Origin: Hypoxylon rubiginosum
Taxonomy: Eukaryota > Ascomycota > Sordariomycetes > Xylariales > Hypoxylaceae
Length of the DNA: 64,000 nucleotides
Assembly (NCBI GenBank): GCA_902806565.1
Contig: CADCXA010000028.1
Location: 1-64,000, forward strand
Direction: 5' to 3'
The notes under the pieces were generated by a model. The model was not told the origin of the DNA. It saw only the letters and a program-made list of their open reading frames with translations, and did not search any database. The stretch's first letter is position 1. Each line of letters opens with the position of its first letter. The position numbers were made by a program, and so were the translations under genes. Positions 24,073 through 34,065 of the stretch are shown one piece after another.

Positions 24073-24783
24073 TGAAGCAGAGATGCCATCTAGCTCTCAC
24101 ACGCGGATTCTTTTGTTGGGAACCTTGGAAGACAAAAGGAATATTAAAAAAAAGATTCATACCATTTGTAACAAAAAGGAGGTTTGGGCTTCCACGGATA
24201 TCGAGCTATTATGCTCAAGGGAAAGAGAAAAAAAGTCGAAGCATCACTTCCATTTTAGGTAGACACCTTGCTTGATGATTAAAATGACAAAAATGACTCT
24301 TATTGGTAATGCCTGGATCTGAATATTGTTGATATTGTTTTCATTATGTGTAATTCGTAGGTGTTGGTTGGAGTGTAGATACGCAGCTTAGGTGTAAATA
24401 AATGGCGGAAGTTGAATAGAGCTCCATGCCGATCACAGCTTTCCGTCCTAATTAATCCGTGTCTTCCGTGCAGCCGTGTTTCCAGCTGTAAAAAGCCGAA
24501 CCCCCGTCACGCCGTACAATTCAAAAAAGAGGTGTCTTGGCAGCTAAATCTACCTTGGTAGTCACGTGCAGGGTGGAAAAGCCCAATGGAGCTAACCTCG
24601 GGCCAATAGGATGCATCTATTTCCAATTGCTTCAAGACCTGAGCACTTTTTCATTCAACCTTGTTGTTGGAAACTGGTTCGACCTTTTCCAAACCCCCCA
24701 ACGACGATTCTCACCCACACCCTCAATTGACTTGTCAGCCCTCCCTGTCGCACCTCCTACGACCGGGTAGAAGCTCGCCCTTC
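24073..24783. other. Intergenic region / CYT1 promoter and leader
   Basis: No gene recognised. It holds CACGTG and two CCAAT boxes (listed separately) and a pyrimidine-rich leader before the CYT1 start. Confidence 0.6.
24563..24607. promoter_or_regulatory. CACGTG E-box and two CCAAT boxes upstream of CYT1
   Basis: CACGTG lies at 24563-24568, and CCAAT at 24583-24587 and 24603-24607, about 180-220 bp before the CYT1 ATG. CCAAT is the target of the fungal HAP complex, which controls respiratory genes. Spacing and position fit, but function is inferred. Confidence 0.45.
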
Positions 24784-26050
24784 ATGTTGGCAAGATCTTG
24801 CCTGCGCTCCACGCGCATTCTCAATGGAGCCAGAAATGGCGCGACCGCTTTTACCAAGGTACGGACTGCTTTAATCATAGCCGGAGTTCCCATCCACTCC
24901 ATCCAAAAGCTTCAATGGCACCGGCTACTACTCGTATAGAGGAATCTTAGAATAGGACTAATTATAAAACCTTACAGCGGTCCATCTCGTCGAGCTCCCG
25001 AGCCTCTACCGAATCACCTATGAAACTTAACGTTACCGTCGCCGCTTCTACAGCTCTCGCCATCGGATCCGTGGCATGGTACTATCATCTCTATGGATCT
25101 ACCGCTCATGCTATGACGCCTGCTGAGGAAGGGTAAGTCCATTCCCATAGATAGAGACAGGCTGCGTCCTATGTCCTTTCAATTCGGTATTGAGGGCATA
25201 ACGATCACTTGCTTCTCCACGTCTCAATTAGATAGTGCTAACATGTCAAACTAGTCTACATCCGACATCATACCCTTGGGTTCACCAACAGTGGCTAAAG
25301 ACCTTTGACCACCAGACGTAAGCGGTTGAGCCCTTCTCCTTCTTTGCTGTTTCTTACAGGTCGTTCGTTAGGCTCCGCCGAGGTTTCCAGGTCTATCGTG
25401 AAGTCTGCGCAGCGTGCCACTCGCTCAGCCGAGTCCCGTACCGAACGCTCGTCGGAACTATCTTGACGGTAGATGAGGCGAAGGAACTAGCAGAAGAGAA
25501 CGAATACGACACGGAACCTAACGATGAGGGTGAGATCGAGAAGCGACCAGGCAAGCTGTCGGATTACATCCCTGCCCCGTACAAGAACGACGAGGCCGCT
25601 CGAGCTGCCAACAACGGTGCTCTTCCCCCTGATCTAAGCTTGATTGTCAAGGGACGCCACGGCGGCTGCGACTACATCTTCAGCTTGTTGACCGGATACC
25701 CCGAGGAGCCGCCGGCAGGTGCTCAGGTCGGTGCTGGTCTCAACTTCAACCCTTACTTCCCTGGTACCGGTATTGCTATGGCCCGTGTCTTGTACGATGG
25801 TCTCGTCGAGTACGAGGACGAGACGCCGGCTTCGTCATCTCAAATGGCTAAGGATGTGACGGAATTCCTCAACTGGGCGGCGGAACCGGAGATGGATGAC
25901 CGAAAGCGAATGGGTGTCAAGGTTCTGACGGTGACTGCGGTCCTCTTTGCTTTGAGCGTTTGGGTCAAGCGATACAAGTGGGCAACGCTGAAATCAAGAA
26001 AGATCGTCTACGACCCGCCTAAGGGGGCATCCAACAACGTCCGTTTTTAA
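24784..26050 (+). CDS. CYT1: Cytochrome c1, heme subunit of respiratory complex III
   Basis: Carries electrons from the Rieske protein to cytochrome c in the mitochondrial inner membrane. Exons: 24784-24858, 24978-25132, 25255-25317 and 25372-26050; 323 aa, all in frame. The N-terminal presequence ([18 protein letters not shown]) is Arg/Ser-rich. A hydrophobic sorting segment ([16 protein letters not shown]) follows, as expected for a bipartite intermembrane-space signal. The heme-binding CAACH motif is at residues 110-114. Further on are [44 protein letters not shown] (axial Met region) and a C-terminal membrane anchor ([14 protein letters not shown]) with a short matrix tail. No frameshift. 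It has 21 more bp than a multiple of the usual exon layout would suggest in no exon; all splice junctions keep conserved protein continuity. Confidence 0.92.
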
Positions 26051-27510
26051 AGGAGGCATCCGCTACTGTATGTAATACTAAGCTACCCTACCGCTCCTTT
26101 GTCATGGCAAAGGGAAAAAGAAAAAGACGCGAGGTTGCAAGGGGTTGGGATAATCCTGAGTCACGACTCTAGAGTGTATATCAAGTTCCTAAATTTTAGA
26201 TGTTCTCAACAGTCTGTCTGTTTGACGTACACATTAGACTTGATTTCAGGGGACTGTGCGATGTTGCCCTTCCCTAACTAGCTCGATCTATTTTTATTTT
26301 TCCTAATCAAATATACCACATACCTTACGCACCTTGTCTATACATTTTACCGTGTTGTCGAGCGACGGAAATAACCTTGTCACCTTTTGAATTTCGTCAA
26401 ATTACAAGACCAGCAGTCACCGTCAAGAAAATAATTCATATTCCACCAAAATACCAACAAACCCCATCTAAACAAATTGAATTGATATCAAGAATAACAT
26501 AAGTTATCCCCTTATAACTTATATCAATTTGCTCGTTAGAAACTTCTCTATTGATGTAAAAAAAAATTTCCCTTAAATTGTTAAGGTTTCCACTTGCGCC
26601 AAAAACATTTTTCATCAAGATAAGGTCCGTTCTATTTCAACTTCTTATAACTCCAGCATTTTTTAAGCTACAATAATACAAAGAAATCCCATAAGAAACA
26701 CAGCTTTTCAATTATAGCTCAGTGATTTTTCCTTAATTTTAAAATTCTATTTACATAATTACCTAAGGATAATATATAATGGTGTTATTCTATTCTAATG
26801 CCAAGAGTACGCATTTTCTTCCCGACGCTAACTGCCTGGGTGACACGGACCCTGACAAAGCAGGAGCACGACAAACACCTAAGGACCTAAGGCACCTAAG
26901 GCCCCTTATTGGATCTCTACCTTAGGTGCTAGACCTCACTGGACCGTGCTTTTGCGTCTCGACGGGGTAACGACACCATCTGCTATCTCAACTTCAATGA
27001 CTACCTTAGGTACCTATTTATCACTACCTACGTAGGTAGGTAAACTATTTAAGCATGTCAGTGCGACGGGTCCCCAAACCGCTAAGGTTCTTTTGCTTGA
27101 GGGAACAATTTGGGAGTCAAACACTCAGCAACTTTTCGCATATATAAGTAATGCTCCAGACACCTGAACAACCAAATCCTTTTCGTCTACAACAAGTTCA
27201 TCCACTCGAAGCTTTACCGCACAGATCAGAAGGACTCATACTCCAAGACTTTCCTCATCTACACACATCCACATCCACACACACATCCACACATACATCC
27301 AACCCTCTCACGTACAATAGTCCACTGTCGCTTGCGATAGCGACCTGGTTGCAGCCCCCTTTTCACACCCAGCACGCCCAAAGCACACAGAACACATCCG
27401 GTACATCCAGTACATTCAGTACGGCCAGTACAACCAGTGCAATTAGTGCAACCAGTGCAGCCAGTACCTACACCCACTGTTTAGTACATACCTACCCTAC
27501 TTCCAACACA
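26051..27510. other. Intergenic region, partly AT-rich
   Basis: No gene recognised. About 26290-26790 is AT-rich. About 26875-26935 carries repeated CACCTAAGG words and inverted CCTTAGGT. The region 27120-27510 is probably the leader of the next gene and contains microsatellites. A long open frame does run through it from an ATG at 27151, but its residues are mostly Thr/Ser repeats. Confidence 0.5.
27243..27470. repeat. CACATCCA and CCAGTACA/CCAGTGCA microsatellite-like repeats
   Basis: Two patches: ACATCCAC-type words at about 27260-27300, and 9-10-nt words of the type CCAGTRCA at about 27400-27470. They lie in the presumed leader of the 27511 ORF. Confidence 0.65.
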
Positions 27511-28296
27511 ATGGACCAGATGTTGCAATGCTATATGGCTGAGACGCAGGGCAACATGTCTCGCAGCAAGATGGGTAGCGATTATCTATTCGGCTTCGAC
27601 ACCGGCAGTGATCTTGATACATGGTATCTGGAGTCTCTCATCGACGATGGCTACGTCCCTGAGGATGATATGAAGGAGCTCACCAGCGTAAGTCTGACTG
27701 TTGGCCATGAGCAATTCGACAATGCGCTCTCCTGCGCAAACGCGATGAGAGCGAAGGCATCATTCGATGACCCTCTTGATGGACGGGATCCGCTCACCTT
27801 TCTTTCCAAGGTCCTTCAACCTCCCCGCCTATCGGATGATGAAGTCAACAAAGAGTCGTTGAAGCTTGGCCATGAGCACCAAGGTGCCGCCATGAACGCC
27901 AAGTCCATTAGCAAGAAGAGAAAGAGGAGCAGATCCTGCAAAGAGACGGACCAAGGACGATCCTCCAAGAAGCACGGGGAGGACGAGGAATCGCCATTCT
28001 GGTCGGTGTATTCGTCACAACCTTCCACGCCGCAATCTTCTCAGTCGGCCGATGACGAGAAGCCATTGAAGAAGGCCGGAAGGAAGAGTCACAAGAAGAC
28101 CAGAAGAGTCTCGGAAGCTGAAGAACCACGTACCCCCGCCAGTTCGCCTAGTCCCACGGTCGTTCATGGTGTCGTCGGTGGCTACCAAAGCGAAGACGAT
28201 GTGTTTTCGCCAATGGGGGCAGGTCATCGCCATCTCCACAATGGGGACCATGCTTCCATTCCCGACAACCCATTTGTAAAACAGCACCACTCATAG
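27511..28296 (+). CDS. Basic, low-complexity (probably nuclear) fungal protein; possibly the N-terminal part of the adjacent glycosylase gene
   Basis: I chose the ATG at 27511 (CACAATGG context; MDQMLQCYMAETQG). The open frame extends to 27151, but that part is repeat-derived and looks like leader. The protein has an acidic first 80 residues (GSDLDTWYLESLIDDGYVPEDD). A Lys/Arg-rich region follows (SISKKRKRSR, KKHGEDEE, KKAGRKSHKKTRR), then a Ser/Pro tail ending at TAG 28294-28296. No domain recognised. The next reading frame, offset by one, is open through this stop and leads directly into the MBD4-like domain, so the two ORFs may be one gene split by an indel. A GTAAGT at 27689 could be an unused or real donor. 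Function unknown. Confidence 0.5.
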   Translation: MDQMLQCYMAETQGNMSRSKMGSDYLFGFDTGSDLDTWYLESLIDDGYVPEDDMKELTSVSLTVGHEQFDNALSCANAMRAKASFDDPLDGRDPLTFLSKVLQPPRLSDDEVNKESLKLGHEHQGAAMNAKSISKKRKRSRSCKETDQGRSSKKHGEDEESPFWSVYSSQPSTPQSSQSADDEKPLKKAGRKSHKKTRRVSEAEEPRTPASSPSPTVVHGVVGGYQSEDDVFSPMGAGHRHLHNGDHASIPDNPFVKQHHS

Positions 28297-28430
28297 ATGG
28301 GCAGGAATCTGTGAGTGGTTCTATTATCCTGCGCAGTACTACACCACCACTCGCACCCATCAAAACAGAAGCAGGAGTATCGTCAAAAGAATCACAGCAG
28401 CTAGGAGTAGCTCCTGGTAATTTTCATTCA

Positions 28431-29345
28431 ATGTCGAATACAGCTGAGATAAATTCGGACGCTCGAGAAGAAAGCGTCAAAACAACATCGTTAGAGACAG
28501 ATACATTACATCCTCCATCACACGCCCCGAAACGCAAAGCAACTTCACATTATTTCGACACTGTTACCACACCTAGTCCAACTAAAACGAAAACCCTGCG
28601 TCCTCCTCGCGGGACGATCTCCTGTATCCCTTTCCCACGCCTCGACGCACCGCACTTCGGCCTAATCCAAGAGGAGCTCTCCGGCGACCCTTTCCGTCTC
28701 CTCATAGCCGTGACCTTCCTAATCCGCGTCAAAGGCAAACACGCAATTCCAGTATTCCGCGAGCTCATGAACAAGTACCCCACACCAAGCGACCTAGCAG
28801 ACGCGGATACCAACGACATAGTAGCGACGATCCGACACCTTGGGCTTGCCACCACCCGCGCGACCGCCATCCAAAAATACGCGCGCATATGGACAACCAA
28901 CCCGCCACGCGCTGACGTCCGGTACGGCGTAAAGAACTATCCGGCATTAGGAGACGGAGCCGACATCCGAGCGGGCGAAGCACTAGGCCCCGAGGACCCC
29001 CGAGGATCGGCGGCGTGGGAGATCGGGCACATGACGCAGGGCCGATACGCCATTGATAGTTGGCGCATATTCTGCCGGGATGTACTGTTGGGCCGCGCGC
29101 AGGACTGGCGCGGAAAGGGCCGAGAGGGCGAGTTTCAGCCTGAGTGGATGCGCGTGCTACCCCAAGACAAGGAGCTCCGGGCCTGCCTCCGCTGGCTCTG
29201 GATGCAGGAGGGCTGGGCGTGGGATCCGAGGACCGGCGAAAAGGAGGTCTTACCGGATAAGTTACGACGGGCGGTCGACGAGGGCAGGGTGGCATACGAT
29301 GATACGGGCGAGTTGGAGATTCTGGACAAGGAGGAATCTGGTTAA
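28431..29345 (+). CDS. MBD4-like HhH-GPD DNA glycosylase
   Basis: Predicted base-excision repair glycosylase for G:T or G:U mismatches, the products of cytosine deamination. I give the first in-frame ATG (28431, MSNTAEINSD), for 304 aa; the frame is open further upstream without an ATG and may join the preceding ORF. After a basic, disordered 70-residue N-terminus comes the catalytic fold. It starts at ISCIPFPRLDAPHFGLIQEE, then DPFRLLIAVTFLIRVKGKHAIPVF, then the helix-hairpin-helix part RHLGLATTRATAIQKYAR. GRYAIDSWRIFCRD aligns with the MBD4 active-site segment (catalytic Asp in ..DS.RIFC) and is followed by LRACLRWLWMQEG. There is no methyl-CpG-binding domain. Compared with animal MBD4 there is a roughly 25-residue insertion before GRYAIDSW. 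All key residues I know are present. Confidence 0.8.
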   Translation: MSNTAEINSDAREESVKTTSLETDTLHPPSHAPKRKATSHYFDTVTTPSPTKTKTLRPPRGTISCIPFPRLDAPHFGLIQEELSGDPFRLLIAVTFLIRVKGKHAIPVFRELMNKYPTPSDLADADTNDIVATIRHLGLATTRATAIQKYARIWTTNPPRADVRYGVKNYPALGDGADIRAGEALGPEDPRGSAAWEIGHMTQGRYAIDSWRIFCRDVLLGRAQDWRGKGREGEFQPEWMRVLPQDKELRACLRWLWMQEGWAWDPRTGEKEVLPDKLRRAVDEGRVAYDDTGELEILDKEESG

Positions 29346-29631
29346 GGATGGATGATGTTTTTACAGGATACGGGGGAGGGTTTGGGCATGAGGATTTTGT
29401 GCTTTTCGTTGCACATATGGGATTCGTTTTTTGGGCGCATTGCGTTGATTTCGAGCCTGGTGGCTATCGCAAGAGATTTGAGGCTATAAATGCAAATCCA
29501 TCACATACATATACATTGACCAGGCGATGAGCGTGCTCTTCCTACCCATCTATTTACGTTTCTCTATCCTCGATATATAATAGGTATTAACCTAATCTAG
29601 CCCCTTGCAAGCCCCAATTAGTAGTAGCCCT

Positions 29632-30241
29632 TTACTCTTTATCCTTGTCGTCGACGGCCCCCCTAGAAGCCTCGCGCTTGATGATGGCCTCGAGGATGAG
29701 CCCGGTCGTGCGGTCGTGGATCTCGTCGAGCGAAGCGGACGCGCTCTGCCAGGCGGCGATGAGGTTGCCCTGGCGCGCGTACGAGCCGCCGCGGAAGTAT
29801 TCCGAGCGCAGTTGGTTTGCCCTCATGTGCTTAGGAATCTATGTCAATACTTGCGTCCGCCCTAACCCTACCTCACAAGGTAGATCGATGATAGATATTA
29901 CATACCTGGTACCCGAACCAAGGGAAGTTGTACGCCACTATAACAACAGGAGTCAGTAATCGCTTGTTTAGAAAGAAGATGGGTTCATCTAATGCACGTC
30001 TCAGGAGTGATTAAGCAGAAATGATACCAGAAAGGGGTAAAATGAACTCTGGATGTTACATACGGTGCAGCTGCATCAGCCGCGGGTGCTCGTCTAGCGA
30101 CGCGAGGGCCTGCGCCAGGCACATCCGGTAGTAGTGCAACGAGCCCCCGACGAACCCCAGGCACGACCCGATCAGGAACCCCAGGCTCCCGCTGCCCGTC
30201 ACGATGCCCGCCGCTGCGGCGACGGATAGGCCTACGAGGGC
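29632..30241 (-). CDS. Small Gly/Ala-rich membrane protein, multi-exon, 5' end unresolved
   Basis: Three exons on the minus strand are supported: 30064-30241 (ALVGLSVAAAAGIVTG...), 29906-29937 (LAYNFPWFGYQ) and 29632-29838 (IPKHMRANQLRSEYF...). They are joined by introns with GTATGT donors and TATAG/CATAG acceptors in matching phases. The first listed exon forms one or two Gly/Ala-rich hydrophobic segments (SLGFLIGSCLGFVGGSL). The C-terminal exon is hydrophilic and helical, ending KDKE. At least one upstream exon must exist: GLYMFRSM near 30305-30335 and HVSQLLRTIGSWSRP near 30430-30480 are candidates, but no start codon is secure. I do not recognise the family. Confidence 0.5.
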
Positions 30242-30329
30242 CTGTGGTGGTTGGTCAGCGAGATTACGCTAGAAGTACTAGGGGAAGACGAACGGCTGTG
30301 GAGGACGCGACAAACATGGACCGGAACAT

Positions 30330-31569
30330 GTACAGCCCATGGCCGCTACATTATTTTATAGGTATCAGTCATTGATGTTCCCCAGCGTTCATTACTGCCA
30401 GACATATGCATATGTTGCTTTTTTACCTGGGTCTGCTCCAGCTCCCGATGGTCCTCAACAGCTGGCTAACATGGCTGCTGACACTATTCGCAGCGCTTAC
30501 TTCGTAGTCGACCTTGACCGATAATTAGCGCGGTCCTTCTAAGTCCTAAGGGGGAGCTTGGAGAGAACAATGATTTACCATTTCATAGACGATGAGAGCT
30601 CTTGGATAGCGCTAGAGGTATCCTTTGTCTTGCTTCGGTGGAATGTACATGTATTTTTCTAGGCGAACGAAGTATCAATCATATGTACATCTTGGGCGTG
30701 TTTAGACACATGCATGGATATCTCTCTCTCTCGAAGTTCGACGTTTAATTTAACGTGGCCCAGTAAATGATGTACATATGATGCAGGTGCTCTAACTCGC
30801 TAACTCGCTAAATCCACCGCCTTGACCACTATACAATTTGGGTTTTAGCATACGGCCAGCGCCTGATGTACCTACACGTGTAATACCTACATGTGATAAG
30901 ATCGTATTCCAACAGCCCAACCAACATACTCATATCATTGTCATTACGTCCATGTACACCTTCAGCTTAGAACATGCAAAGGTCTTAACCTGCTATCAGG
31001 AACGGTGAAAAATAAAGCCGTATCCAGCTCCAAATTACTAATATTCGTCGCCGAAAACGGTAACATCTACAAGATCTCCTTCTGCAATCCAACGGATTGG
31101 GGTAGCTCGCAAATCTCGCAAACCTCCAACTTCCAATCCCAAAAAGGACAGTACCGACAGATGACACCTCAGGTACTGCCGCAGAGCTGGTCCGTTTCGG
31201 CCTAACGTCCAGATTTCGAATATGGATCCGCGACAAGTGTCAAGTCGATAGGGGAATTTATCGTAACCAAGTGTCGCTCTCTCTCTACTCTTCTTCTGCT
31301 GTAGTTTTGAGATAGACCAGCTCGACTCACAAAGTCTTTTACTTTTACCCCTCCTAACACTAATAGCGAAACCCCGCAGAGCTCTCGATGTTCTTATTGT
31401 ATGCTTGACATCATAAGACTATAGAGTTGGACCACTGTGGCTAGCCCGGGCACCTAGGTGATTTTATCTCGTATTGCTAAGTAGCAGCTCTCTTTCGACT
31501 TGCACGTAGTTTCCGAAACACCCCCCATCTCGAATTTCCCCACGTGTTTGTTACCAGTAACCAGGCTTC
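30330..31569. other. Intergenic region, may include unresolved 5' exons of the minus-strand gene
   Basis: Contains candidate short exons of the preceding membrane-protein gene (30430-30600) and the pyroglutamyl peptidase promoter. No other gene seen. A TC dinucleotide run lies at about 30722-30732. Confidence 0.45.
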
Positions 31570-32520
31570 ATGGGTTCTCTCGATATCCCCAAGGATGAGT
31601 TGACGGTGTTGGTCACCGGCTTCGGGGTATGTCGCATTACCATCATCGGTACCCGTTCCACAGCCCGTTAGCTAACCCAAACCCGTATCGTATATATATA
31701 CAGCCTTTCAAGGAACAATACCCGGTAAACCCGGCGTGGGAGATAACCGCGTCGCTGCCGGACTACATACCGGCCGAGCGGGTCAAGGATGCCGCGGCCC
31801 GCCAGGCCCCGGCAAACCTACCCGCGGTCCGGATCCTGAAGCGCGGGCCGGTCCGCGTCAACTACGAGACGGTCCGGGGCCTGGTCCCGACGCTGTGGGA
31901 CGACCCCGGGCAGAAGGTCGACTACGTCGTCCACGTCGGCATGGCCGGCCCTCAGCAGGTGTACTCGGTCGAGCGGCGCGGCCACCGCGACGGCTACGAC
32001 AAGCAGGACGTCGACGGCCAGCTACTTGGCGACGAGCAGAGGCACCGACGCGAGGGCGATCAGTGGATATGGCAGTGAGTTGCATATATATATAGCTTAC
32101 CTATATGTGTTAGTCGCTAATACATGCTGCCTTGCTTACAGCGGTGTCCCCGAGGAACTCTTAACAGACCTAGATCTTGACAAGATTTACAAGAGATGGG
32201 TTGAACGTAGCCCTGTAAGAGTCTCTCTATATTATTTATAATTTTCTATTTGGAAGAAAAGAAGAGACAAATTTTGGTTACTAATACATAAGACGGAAAT
32301 AAAGGATGACCTCCGGCTGCAGATCTCGGAGGACGCAGGACACTACCTCTGCGACTTCATCTACTTCTCGAGCCTGGCCCACCTGTACAAGCAGCAGAGA
32401 CCCAGGAAGGTGGTCTTCTTCCACGTTCCTTTGCATCCCGACCAAGAGTCTATCGACCGCGGCAGGGAACTCGTCTTGCAGTTGATCAGGTCGATAGTCG
32501 AGATCGGGGCCGAAAAGTAG
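31570..32520 (+). CDS. Pyroglutamyl peptidase I (pyrrolidone-carboxylate peptidase, C15 family)
   Basis: Removes N-terminal pyroglutamate from peptides; cytosolic cysteine peptidase. Exons: 31570-31626, 31704-32074, 32142-32214 and 32305-32520, giving 238 aa in frame. Seen: the starting beta strand LTVLVTGFG/PFKEQYPVNPAW, which holds the conserved GFGPF; VVHVGMAG followed by YSVERRG (Glu of the catalytic triad); SEDAGHYLCDFIYFSS (catalytic Cys in the AG.YLC motif); and FFHVPLHP (catalytic His). The length is close to the eukaryotic family. It has no signal peptide and no frameshift. Intron 1 ends in a (TA)n tract just before the acceptor. Confidence 0.9.
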
Positions 32521-33418
32521 CCCGGTTTCTTAAGGGATCCGTACTTGATAGGGAGTGTCTGGCCGTATGTATGTGGTAATGACGGTATATACTTAGCGAA
32601 GCGTTGTTATTTCCTGTCGTTTCAAGCATGATGTTGCATTCGGGGGGTAGGTGTAGTTGGTGTGGCAAGCAGCTTTTAAGTACATAGTGAGGTAGCATAT
32701 ATTGAAGGACGTTTTTATATGGCTATGTCCACTCTGCGAGGTACTACTAGAAGAGAGAAGTAAATTCTACCATAGTTCGCACTTTAAGTCGGGATTAGGA
32801 TAGAGGTAGGAAGTGGGAAAGGGAAGAATATTGAAAAGGGATGAAAAAAAAAGGCAACATCTAGAAGCTTACTAATTAGGCCATTACCTCACGGAGTACG
32901 GCTGGTAGTGGCAACCCGGGCATGTTGGATTACTGGTAGATTAGAAGTTACAACATACTATAAGCCTTACTTTGGTAGGGGATACTCGACATAGATATCT
33001 CCAGTTGGTTGTCATACACACATCTGATAAACTCAGCTTACCATTATATCTTAGTGCAATAGACCACACAGTACGCTAATAAATAAGCTTATCTCATATT
33101 CGCCGACCACCCGGCCTTGTTCGCTCCGGGCATCCACTCGGGCATCCCACTCGCCGATTCCTCGGCCTGTGTGCTACTCGGGGACTAACTAACACCAAGT
33201 CCCCTTATCTCGGCGAACGTTAACATCGGGGTTTTTAGAGTTTTTTTTTCCCTCTTAAAAGAAGTGGATAAATATCTCCAGGCTCTCCGAACTTGCCGGG
33301 TTTTTATTTCATTTTAGCTATTGCAGTCATACGTACATTTGCCAACTCTGAATACATCCCTCCCTTACCTCCTATCTCAAGACTTTCTCCCCCCGCGAAC
33401 GTCCGAGATCAACTCAAC
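32521..33418. other. Intergenic region, no gene recognised
   Basis: Contains short repeats CTCGG/CCGGC-like at 33100-33230 and a T-run at 33240-33250. The last 100 bp is the pyrimidine-rich leader of the next small gene. Confidence 0.5.
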
Positions 33419-33674
33419 ATGTGTATGAAAGCAACGTGCAAGACCTGCAGTAAGTCGATACAATTTTTTCTTCTTCTGATTCAATTCTACGGTTCGCTAG
33501 AGCACGGGTTCGCATCTAACACGTGCATTATTAACCTGACCAGGCAAAACCACGTGGTTTGGCTGCGGGAGCCACATCCCCTCCGTCCTCGACCACATCT
33601 CCGCGGACGAGTGGTGCACCTGCGAGCCCAAGGTCGAGGTGAACGGCACCAAGTACCCTCCGAAAGTTACCTGA
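33419..33674 (+). CDS. 53-aa Cys-rich conserved small protein (putative zinc-binding)
   Basis: Two exons, 33419-33449 and 33544-33674, with a 94-nt intron (GTAAGT...GACCAG), too short and split to appear as a long ORF. It starts MCMKATCKTC and continues with KTTWFGCGSHIPSVL, then CTCEP. Cys at 2, 7, 10, 18, 35 and 37 and His at 21 and 28 suggest one or two zinc sites. I recall similar tiny proteins with a CGKTTW.GCG..H signature in other fungi and in bacteria. No function is known to me. Confidence 0.7.
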
Positions 33675-34065
33675 GCAAATGACGAGAATTCGCCAATCGT
33701 TCGGTCGGAGGTTGTATGAATTAGGTATGGCGTCGGTGCGCTGATTCACGAACTTGGTGGCAACCCGTTGAAACTGGGAGGTACCAGAGAGATATAGCAG
33801 TATAATAAAATCTATAATCTCCATTTATATCTATGTAAATAGTTCATTACTCGTCAGACCTATCAGTAAGAGCGCGAGCGCCCGTCGCTAGGTATGCCCT
33901 GTGATTTCATGTGTCGTGTCGTATCATATCCCATGTATCCCATGTATCTATCTATATCATTCCTTCCTGTCGCAAGTTCCCTCCCGTATATCAGGGGTAT
34001 AAAAAAAGGGCCTCTACCTCCTCTTTTCTTTCTTTCTTTCTTTCCTTTTTTTCCTATCGCGCTCC
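33675..34065. other. Short convergent spacer
   Basis: Between the 53-aa gene and the old yellow enzyme gene (tail to tail). It holds TTTC tandem repeats at about 34024-34044 and a short CATGTATC repeat near 33930-33950. Confidence 0.6.

Noticed and set aside
27151..27510. N-terminal extension of the basic ORF (Thr/Ser-rich residues)
   Set aside because: The residues arise from microsatellite repeats and the later ATG at 27511 has a better context; more likely leader sequence.
29855..29872. Telomere-like CCCTAACCCTA
   Set aside because: Only about one and a half units inside a short intron; no array, so chance.
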